Shown here in pieces: positions 1 through 5,484 of a stretch of 5,975 nucleotides of DNA (its first letter is position 1; each line of letters opens with the position of its first letter). This stretch comes from CAZWVM01 sp964637705 (lineage in GTDB: Bacteria > UBA8481). Both the position numbers and the translations under genes were made by a program. Below the pieces are notes generated by a model that had not been told where the DNA came from, searched no databases, and saw only the letters and a program-made list of their open reading frames with translations. The stretch covers positions 1 to 5,975 of the forward strand of contig CAZWVM010000208.1 in NCBI GenBank assembly GCA_964637705.1. The letters are read 5' to 3'.

Positions 1-1466
1 CCGGTGGCGATGGAGACGGAGGCGGAGGCGCCGATGCGGTTGGCGCCGGCCTTGATCATCTTCTCCGCGTCCTCCTTGGTGCGCACCCCGCCGGAGGCCT
101 TGACGCCGATCGCCGGACCGACCACGCGCCTCATCAGGGCGATGTCCTCGGCCGTGGCGCCGCCGCCGCCGAAGCCGGTGGAGGTCTTGACGAAATGGGC
201 GCCGGCCATGACGGAAAGCTGGCACGCGGCGACCTTCTCCTCCTCGTTCAGGAGGTGCGTCTCGAGGATCACCTTCACGGTGCGCCCCTTGGCCGCCTCC
301 ACGACCGCCTCGATGTCGTGCTTCACCTTGTCGTACTCGCCGGCCTTCAGGGCGCCGATGTTGATGACCATGTCGATCTCGTCCGCGCCGTCCGCGACCG
401 CGTCGCGCGTCTCGGCCGCCTTCGTGGCCGTCGTCGTCGCGCCCAGCGGGAACCCGACGACGGTGCAGACGAGAACGCCGGAGCCCCGGAGCAGGCGCTT
501 GGAGAGCGCGACGTAGCCGGGGTTGATGCAGACCGACTTGAAGTGGTGCTCGCGCGCCTCGGCGCAGAGCTTCTCCACCTCCTGCGGCGTCGCGTTGGCC
601 TTCAGGAGCGTGTGGTCGATCATGCGACCGACGCCGGTCCCCTGCATCGGGCTCTCGGCGGCCCCCGAGGAGCCGACGCGGCAGGCGCCCGCCTCGATGC
701 ACTTCTCGATCGCGAGGTTCACCTTGGCGGCGCAGGGCAGGCACGAGGGATCCCCGGCCAGGGCGGACTGGACGAAGGCCTCGACCTCCTCGAGTACCGG
801 CGCGCACTGGACCGCCGCCGAGGCGGCCACGGCGCCGGACGCGGCGGAGGGCGCGTGCGGCAGGACGACCGCGGGCGAGGCGGCGCCGGGCTGCAGCTGG
901 CCCGCGAGTTCGCGCACGTCGCAGACGCGCACCCCGACGCGGCGCAGACGCTCCGTGTGCTCGCCGCCGATCGCCTGGAACTCCGGCGGCACGTACCCGC
1001 CGCGGGCTACGCTCGACATCAGGGAGTTCGAGGCGACGACGACCGGGAGCCGGCGCACGAGGGCGCTCACGGCGATCCCGGAAGCGGGCGCGTCGGCGAT
1101 CAACAGCCCGATCTTCGCCGCGGTCGTCATCGTGCAGTTCGGGTAGACGACGGCCGTCGCGGCGGCCAGCGCCGCCTCCGTCCCCGTGCCCTCGGATTCC
1201 CGCAGGATCCGGTCGGCGCCGGCCTTTCGCGCGATCTCCTCGCCCGACGCTCCCTCGGCGCAGCGCGTGAGATAGGCCGTGAGCCCGCCGAACCGCGCCT
1301 TGGCCGAGGCCAATTGCCCCGCGGCCTCGTCCACGGCGACCGGGCTGCCGGTCAACACGGCCAGGAGCCCCGCTCCGCCCGCGGCCGCGCCACCGCCTCC
1401 CCCTCCCTGCAGACGGCTGACGACCTCCCGCGTGATCCTCTCGACCAGTTCCCTGTCAATCTGCAT
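1..1466 (-). CDS. deoC: Encapsulation-helix / flavoprotein-like / deoxyribose-5-phosphate aldolase fusion (3' end cut by window edge)
   Basis: The frame is open from an ATG at 1466 to the left edge (488 codons, no stop); AGGAGG 8 bases upstream fixes the start. Residues 1-20 (MQIDRELVERITREVVSRLQ) form an amphipathic helix like BMC encapsulation peptides. A Gly/Ala run (about 21-33) links it to a Rossmann-like domain (about 34-185) resembling the flavoprotein / phosphopantothenoylcysteine decarboxylase fold, with YPNCTMTTAAKIGLLIAD near 108-125. A segment with Cys242, 245, 256 and 262 follows. From about residue 283 (IDHTLLKANAT) it is class I DERA: Asp365 in DEID, Schiff-base Lys427 in HFVKTSTGF, Lys456 in GVKASGGVR, and the phosphate-binding region RIGASA. 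Family reaction: 2-deoxyribose-5-phosphate to glyceraldehyde-3-phosphate and acetaldehyde. An ordinary DERA is about 220-260 aa, so roughly 280 residues are extra; perhaps 15-25 residues are missing at the C-terminus. The aldolase call is very secure. Lumen targeting and flavin binding are inferred. Confidence 0.95.
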   Translation of the reverse strand, partial: MQIDRELVERITREVVSRLQGGGGGGAAAGGAGLLAVLTGSPVAVDEAAGQLASAKARFGGLTAYLTRCAEGASGEEIARKAGADRILRESEGTGTEAALAAATAVVYPNCTMTTAAKIGLLIADAPASGIAVSALVRRLPVVVASNSLMSSVARGGYVPPEFQAIGGEHTERLRRVGVRVCDVRELAGQLQPGAASPAVVLPHAPSAASGAVAASAAVQCAPVLEEVEAFVQSALAGDPSCLPCAAKVNLAIEKCIEAGACRVGSSGAAESPMQGTGVGRMIDHTLLKANATPQEVEKLCAEAREHHFKSVCINPGYVALSKRLLRGSGVLVCTVVGFPLGATTTATKAAETRDAVADGADEIDMVINIGALKAGEYDKVKHDIEAVVEAAKGRTVKVILETHLLNEEEKVAACQLSVMAGAHFVKTSTGFGGGGATAEDIALMRRVVGPAIGVKASGGVRTKEDAEKMIKAGANRIGASASVSIAT

Positions 1467-1474
1467 GGAAGAAT

Positions 1475-1480
1475 CCTCCT
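1475..1480 (-). promoter_or_regulatory. Shine-Dalgarno site of the deoC fusion gene
   Basis: On the minus strand this reads AGGAGG, a perfect anti-16S match, 8 bases before the ATG at 1466. It fixes the start, which matters because the first 20 codons encode the putative encapsulation helix. Confidence 0.85.
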
Positions 1481-1489
1481 GCTCCAAGA

Positions 1490-1517
1490 ATTATGCGCGT
1501 CACCGACGTCGATTCAA
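1490..1517 (-). promoter_or_regulatory. Candidate sigma-70-type promoter for the deoC fusion gene
   Basis: The minus strand has TTGAAT (1517-1512), a 16-base spacer, then CATAAT (1495-1490): 4/6 and 5/6 matches to the -35 and -10 consensus. It lies in the 87-base gap between the GGDEF gene and deoC, the only clearly AT-richer stretch in this part of the window. A start 6-7 bases past the -10 would leave a leader of roughly 16 bases containing the AGGAGG site. This would let the aldolase be transcribed apart from the upstream genes. It rests on sequence match alone, and the sigma factors of this organism are unknown. Confidence 0.45.
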
Positions 1518-1553
1518 TAGAAAAGGGGCGCGGAAGGTCCCGGACAAGGCGTT

Positions 1554-3209
1554 TCATGAGAGCCCCGCGAAATGCGTGACGCGGTTCCGGCCGCCGCGCT
1601 TGGAGGCGTAGAGCGCCTCGTCCGCCTCGTGGATCATCTCGTCCTTCGAGCGGCCCAACGCGTAGGTGCTGATGCCGAGGCTCACGGTGATCCGGATCTC
1701 GCCGGCGGACGTCGCGAAGCGGTGATCCTCGACGGCGTTGCGAAAACGCTCCGCGACGATCCGGGATCCGCTCGCGTCCGTGTTCGGCAGGATGAAGACG
1801 AACTCCTCGCCGCCGTACCGGCACGCGATGTCCACCTCGCGAAAGACCCGGCGCGCGACCCGGGCCAGTTGCACGAGCACCGCGTCCCCGACCTGGTGAC
1901 CGTAGGTGTCGTTCACGTCCTTGAAGTGATCGATGTCGGCCATGAGCAGCGAGAGGGGCATCGCCGTCCGGCGCGTCCGCGTGATCTCCTCCTCGAGGCG
2001 CTGGTGAAAGTAGCGCGCGATGTAGAGCTTCGTGAGCCCGTCGGTGATCGCGAGATCGTAGAGACGGGAGTTCTCGAAGGCCACGGAAGAGATCTCGGCG
2101 AGCGTGAGCAGGATCGACTCGTCGGAGTCGTCGAAGTCCGTGCCGTCCTCCTTCGCGTGCAGGTTCACCACGCCGAAGCAGCGGCCCTTGGCGATGAGGG
2201 GAAGAGCGAGGAGCGCGTCCTTCTCGCGGCTCGCGCCCGTGAAGCTCTTGTAGTCCGCGCTGCGGGAGAGGCTGTTCACCTTGACCGGCTTGCCCGTCTC
2301 GAGGACTTTCCCCGCCACGCCCTCGCCCAGCTTCAACTTCATGAACTGCGCGGCCTCCGGTTGGAGCCCCAGTCCGCCGACGATCTCCAGGCACTCCGCC
2401 CCCTCGTTCCAGAGCATGAGCGAGAGCTTGGAGACGCCACCCATCTCGCGGAAGGCCTCCACGGCCGTCGTGATCACCCGCTCCCGCTCCAGTTCCGCCG
2501 TGACCACGCGCCCCCATTCCTGGAGCTTCAGGATCACTCCGATCTGGTGCTGGATCCTCGCCGCCATCTCGTTGAAGGTCCCGGCCAACAGCCCCACTTC
2601 GTCCCTTGACTCGACCCGCGCCCGCGTGCCGTAGTTCTTGGTGCCGAACGAGACCGCCGCGTCGCGCAGGATCTCCAGGGGACGCGTCATCGCCCGCGCC
2701 AGGCCCCATGCCGCCATCAGTCCCACCAGGGAGAAGATCGCGAAGGTCAGGATCATGCGGCGGAAGACGCTCATCTGGGCCTCGCGGTAGGGTCGGATGT
2801 CGAAGACGACCTTCACCGTGCCGTAGGTCATGCCGTTCTTCATCAGCCGCATCGGCTGGTGGAGGACGATCTCGGACTCCGAACTCCCCGCGGGTCGCGC
2901 GGGCGGATACGACAACAGGCTCCGGCCCTCGCGGTCGTAGATCGAGATCTCCGCGATGTCGTTCTGGCTTTCGACCGTCTTGCGGAGGACGGTCATGACC
3001 TCCGAGATCCGGTCGTCGATATTGCCGCCGGAGACGACAAGAGCAGGAAGGATTATGAGGCCCACCGTCGTCGCGATCGTCTGCATCCGCTGGTCGAGCG
3101 ACTCGGCCTGGGCCCGCGTGAAGTCACGGCGCACGAGGATCATGTTCGTCACCAGGAGGGTGATCAAGAGAAGGGTGACGAGCCAGGTGATCTTGCGCCG
3201 AAGCGTCAC
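1554..3209 (-). CDS. Membrane diguanylate cyclase (HAMP-GAF-GGDEF)
   Basis: This 551-aa protein is predicted to make cyclic di-GMP from two GTP at the inner membrane. It has TM1 (about 8-26), an extracytoplasmic sensor region (about 28-150; NDIAEISIYDREGRSLLSYP suggests a Cache/PAS-like fold), TM2 (about 152-172), HAMP (about 172-225), GAF (about 240-385), and a GGDEF domain from DGLTKLY (390) to the C-terminus. The active-site loop is GGEEF (466-470, preceded by RY), DIDHFKDVND (425-434) holds metal- and substrate-binding positions, and REVD (457-460) is an intact RxxD inhibitory site, so it should be an active, product-inhibited cyclase. No EAL or HD-GYP domain is present. The start is GTG at 3209, 16 bases after the nucleotidase stop, with a weak GGGGA upstream; the spacing suggests one transcript with it. 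The signal sensed is unknown. Confidence 0.93.
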   Translation of the reverse strand: MTLRRKITWLVTLLLITLLVTNMILVRRDFTRAQAESLDQRMQTIATTVGLIILPALVVSGGNIDDRISEVMTVLRKTVESQNDIAEISIYDREGRSLLSYPPARPAGSSESEIVLHQPMRLMKNGMTYGTVKVVFDIRPYREAQMSVFRRMILTFAIFSLVGLMAAWGLARAMTRPLEILRDAAVSFGTKNYGTRARVESRDEVGLLAGTFNEMAARIQHQIGVILKLQEWGRVVTAELERERVITTAVEAFREMGGVSKLSLMLWNEGAECLEIVGGLGLQPEAAQFMKLKLGEGVAGKVLETGKPVKVNSLSRSADYKSFTGASREKDALLALPLIAKGRCFGVVNLHAKEDGTDFDDSDESILLTLAEISSVAFENSRLYDLAITDGLTKLYIARYFHQRLEEEITRTRRTAMPLSLLMADIDHFKDVNDTYGHQVGDAVLVQLARVARRVFREVDIACRYGGEEFVFILPNTDASGSRIVAERFRNAVEDHRFATSAGEIRITVSLGISTYALGRSKDEMIHEADEALYASKRGGRNRVTHFAGLS

Positions 3210-3225
3210 GGGAAGATCATCCCCG

Positions 3226-4980
3226 CTAGCGCCCCGGTTCCGCGATCCACCGCATCTCGTCCACGCCGAACACGCCCCCCGGGTTCCGTTCGAAGTGATC
3301 CACCTGGATCTCCAGGAGCGTCCGCCCCGTGTCGTAGGAGTCTTTCCCCTCCCGGAACTCGCTGTAGGCGTCGCCTCCGCCGCCGAGGAAGGAGTTCGTC
3401 GCGACCGTGTAGAGGCGCGCCTCGTCCAGCGGAACCCCTTCCACCGTCACGCGTCCGACGCGCGAGCCCACGGGCCGGCTCATGTCGTAGCGGACGGTCA
3501 TACCGGAAATCTCGAAGGTCGTGTGGTGGCCGTCGAGCGCCTTCTCCAGGAGCGAACGCACCTGCGCGCCCGTCAGCTTCATCGTCACGACCGTATTTCC
3601 GAACGGGCTCACGACGTAGAGGTCGCGGAACGTCACCTCGCCGCGCTCGATGTCCGCGCGGATCCCTCCCTTGTTGTTGATCGCGATCTCGGCGCGTCCC
3701 GCCGCGCGAACCAGGTCGGTCTGGAGGTTCCCCAGGGGCGAGGAGATACCGCGATGAGCGCGCCGGTCGATGCCCTCGGGCGCCCGACCGACGACGCGGT
3801 TCATCGAGCGGTCGATCTCCGCGTAGTGCGGCGACAGGAAGGACGCGATCTCCGGATCTTCCGGGTACGTGTCGTGGACCAGTTCGACGATCCTCGCGTT
3901 GAAGTGGCGGATCCGGCGGTTCGCCCGGTCCCACGAGATCCGGACCTCGCCCGGCGCCGTGCCGCGGCCGCCCGTCTGCACGATCCGGACGCCGCCGACG
4001 ACGAGCGGTGTGTCGAGGCGCGTGTGGGAATGGCCCCCGACGATCAGGTCGATCGCCGGCACACCGATCTCGGCCGGCAGCGCGTTCCGGTATGTCGCGG
4101 CGATGACCGAGTCGCGGTCCACGTCGCAGTGGGAGATGATGACGACGAGATCGGCTCCGCGCCGGCGCAGTTCGATGGCGGCCGCCGCCGCCGCTCGCAC
4201 CTCGTCGGAGACGGTCCAGCCTTCGATCGGATCCACCGCCGCGACCTTCGCGAGTTCCTCGGTGAGCAACCCGGCCAGGCCGATCCGAACCCCGTCCTGC
4301 TCGATGATGACCGGGGCCGACAGTTCCACGGGCTTCCGTCCCGTGCGGCGGTCCACGGCGTTCTCGGCCATGACCGGGAAGCGCGCGAGCCGGAGAATCT
4401 CCCGAAGGTTCTCCATGCCGAAATCGAACTCGTGGTTGCCGAGAGCCGCCGCGTCGTAACCGAGGCGGTTCATCAGTTCGATCATCAGGCGCCCCTTCGA
4501 GTTGTTGCCCTCGGGCGTGCCCTGGAAGAAATCGCCCGCGTCCAGGAGAAGAACGCCCGTGTCGCCGCCCCGGCGCGCGCTCCATCCCTTCACGAACGTC
4601 GAGAGCGAGGCGGTCCCGCCGACCAGGGGCGGCGTATCCCGGCGGATCCAGGTCCCCTTCAAGGGCCGGATGTTGCCGTGCACGTCGTTGGTGTGGAGGA
4701 TGACGATCTCCGCGTCGCGCGCCGAAGACACCTCGGGCGGCGCGACCGGCTCCAGCGCCGCGCAGGCGGAGAGAAGGAACACGATCCCCGCGACGATCGG
4801 AAGGGAGGCGCCGCGGGCGGAAGCCTTCCACGAGGATGAAGAGGATGCCGGGGATTCCATCCGCAAAGCCCAACCGCGACGCTTCACCGGAATCGCATCC
4901 ATCCTGTCCATCCTGTGCACCCTTGTTCGACGAACACCGTCCCCGCCGACAAGCCCGCCATGCTCGTCGCGCGCGTTCAT
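3226..4980 (-). CDS. 5'-nucleotidase / UshA-CpdB family lipoprotein
   Basis: Family members hydrolyse extracellular nucleotides (and sometimes UDP-sugars or cyclic nucleotides) to nucleosides and phosphate. The metallophosphatase domain (about 90-330) has TNDVHGN (Asp99, His101), DAGDFFQG (Asp150), GNHEFD (Asn182, His183), SHCD (His284) and GGHSH (His317, His319). The 5'-nucleotidase C-terminal domain (about 393-565) has NNKGGIR, SPFGN (457-461) and NSFLGGGGDAY (529-539), the substrate-binding signature. A hydrophobic stretch PIVAGIVFLLSAC ends in a lipobox with Cys73, so the mature protein is probably a membrane-anchored lipoprotein. The frame starts at ATG 4980, overlapping the previous stop as ATGA with GGAGG 4 bases upstream. 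That leaves an unusually long 58-60 residue region before the hydrophobic core, part of it encoded by an inverted repeat. Met41 (4860) would give a normal signal peptide but has no clear ribosome site. Family is certain; exact start and substrate are not. Confidence 0.93.
   Translation of the reverse strand: MNARDEHGGLVGGDGVRRTRVHRMDRMDAIPVKRRGWALRMESPASSSSSWKASARGASLPIVAGIVFLLSACAALEPVAPPEVSSARDAEIVILHTNDVHGNIRPLKGTWIRRDTPPLVGGTASLSTFVKGWSARRGGDTGVLLLDAGDFFQGTPEGNNSKGRLMIELMNRLGYDAAALGNHEFDFGMENLREILRLARFPVMAENAVDRRTGRKPVELSAPVIIEQDGVRIGLAGLLTEELAKVAAVDPIEGWTVSDEVRAAAAAAIELRRRGADLVVIISHCDVDRDSVIAATYRNALPAEIGVPAIDLIVGGHSHTRLDTPLVVGGVRIVQTGGRGTAPGEVRISWDRANRRIRHFNARIVELVHDTYPEDPEIASFLSPHYAEIDRSMNRVVGRAPEGIDRRAHRGISSPLGNLQTDLVRAAGRAEIAINNKGGIRADIERGEVTFRDLYVVSPFGNTVVTMKLTGAQVRSLLEKALDGHHTTFEISGMTVRYDMSRPVGSRVGRVTVEGVPLDEARLYTVATNSFLGGGGDAYSEFREGKDSYDTGRTLLEIQVDHFERNPGGVFGVDEMRWIAEPGR
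4829..4917. repeat. Imperfect inverted repeat with 9-base AGGATG(N)3 periodicity
   Basis: Arms 4829-4858 and 4889-4917 are inverted copies: 23 identical positions of 29 paired, plus one gap, around a 30-base loop. Within each arm the AGGATG core occurs twice at 9-base spacing (AGGATGGACAGGATGGAT read on the minus strand of the right arm; AGGATGAAGAGGATG read on the plus strand of the left arm). It resembles ACAGGATGGACAGGAT-type interspersed repeats that I recall from several environmental bacterial genomes, usually between genes; that resemblance is from memory. Here it falls inside the predicted N-terminal coding region of the nucleotidase (residues about 22-31 and 41-51), just before the signal-peptide core. 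Confidence 0.6.
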
Positions 4981-5453
4981 CGTTCCTCCACGATCCGGAC
5001 TCCGAGCCGCTCCGCGAGGTCCCGGGCCAGCGGCGTGATGCGGTCCTTGCGCCCGAGCCGGATCTCCTCGTGCCGGAACCGCGCGAGCTCGATCTCCCTC
5101 GCGGTCACGAGCCGGCGGCGGGCCGGTGCGAGGATCGGCGCGGGCCGGCGGCCCGAAAGCTCGGCGGTCACCGCCGCCATCACCTGCTCGACAAGCGCCT
5201 CCACGTCGCGCGCCGGGCGGGCGACCGACCTCGTCTCGCGGATGACGAGGCCGAGCGAGGCGGCCCGGTCGCGGGCCGCGGGCGTCACGATCGCGCCCGG
5301 CGTGACCTCGATCTCGCGCGCGCCGCGGCGCCGCGCCGCGACGATCATCGACTCCGCCACGACCGGGCGCCTGAGGCGCGGGGTGGACGGCGCCTGGGAA
5401 AGGGTCTTCACGACCTCCTCCTCGACAACCCGCCTTATCGCGTCGTAGTCCAT
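4977..5453 (-). CDS. BMC-associated protein with two encapsulation-helix / TPxARD repeat units
   Basis: I do not recognise a named family for this 158-aa protein. It is a tandem duplication. Unit 1 (about 1-73) has an amphipathic helix DYDAIRRVVEEEVVKTL (2-18), a Pro/Arg linker, then AREIEVTPGAIVTPAARDRA leading to LGLVI (45-71). Unit 2 (about 82-157) has helix VEALVEQVMAAVTAEL (84-99), a Pro-rich linker, then EEIRLGRKDRITPLARDLA leading to LGVRI (129-154). Both helices resemble BMC encapsulation peptides and the first 20 residues of the aldolase fusion in this window. The LTPxAR...xxxGxxI segment recalls the N-terminal part of EutT-type cobalamin adenosyltransferases, but no catalytic domain is present. 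There is no signal peptide or membrane segment. It starts 31 bases after the shell gene, with GAGG 4 bases upstream, and its TGA overlaps the next ATG. A lumenal scaffold or adaptor role is inferred from composition and position. The gene is secure; the function is not. Confidence 0.85.
   Translation of the reverse strand: MDYDAIRRVVEEEVVKTLSQAPSTPRLRRPVVAESMIVAARRRGAREIEVTPGAIVTPAARDRAASLGLVIRETRSVARPARDVEALVEQVMAAVTAELSGRRPAPILAPARRRLVTAREIELARFRHEEIRLGRKDRITPLARDLAERLGVRIVEER
4978..4989 (-). promoter_or_regulatory. ATGA overlap and Shine-Dalgarno site at the helper protein / nucleotidase junction
   Basis: On the minus strand GGAGG (4989-4985) precedes ATG (4980-4978) by 4 bases. This ATG shares bases with the TGA stop (4979-4977) of the 158-aa gene. 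The arrangement is typical of translational coupling, and it is the main evidence for starting the nucleotidase frame here rather than at an internal Met. Confidence 0.7.
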
Positions 5454-5484
5454 CGTTCCTCGCGCCGGCCGTTCCCGGGCCGCC

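Noticed and set aside
1377..1408. G-rich tract GGAGGGGGAGGCGG on the minus strand as a G-quadruplex or frameshift site
   Set aside because: It encodes the in-frame glycine linker, and the frame is clean on both sides; there is no evidence of slippage.
195..1520. Long plus-strand open frame (441 codons)
   Set aside because: It is antisense to the deoC fusion, with low-complexity Arg/Gly/Ala/Asp composition and no recognisable domain; it is a shadow caused by high GC.
1500..1553. Intrinsic terminator after the GGDEF gene
   Set aside because: A short T-run follows GC-rich sequence, but only 3-4 bp stems can be formed, so there is no convincing hairpin.
1456..2709. Minus-strand open frame overlapping the GGDEF gene
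   Set aside because: It is out of frame with the GGDEF protein, whose GAF and GGEEF motifs are clear in the other frame; composition is Gly/Arg-rich noise.
3206..3220. Four-codon ATG frame ending in TGA that overlaps the GTG start of the GGDEF gene
   Set aside because: It could be a coupling mini-frame (GTGA overlap), but it is too short to support and probably chance.
2956..4839. Long plus-strand open frame (627 codons)
   Set aside because: It lies antisense to the nucleotidase and part of the GGDEF gene, both with intact motifs; it is rich in Arg/Asp/His/Val with no domain pattern.
3206..4873. Minus-strand open frame overlapping the nucleotidase in another frame
   Set aside because: It begins MGFADGIPGILFILVEGF, which looks like a signal sequence, but this is the inverted repeat read in another frame; the rest is Arg/Gly-rich noise.
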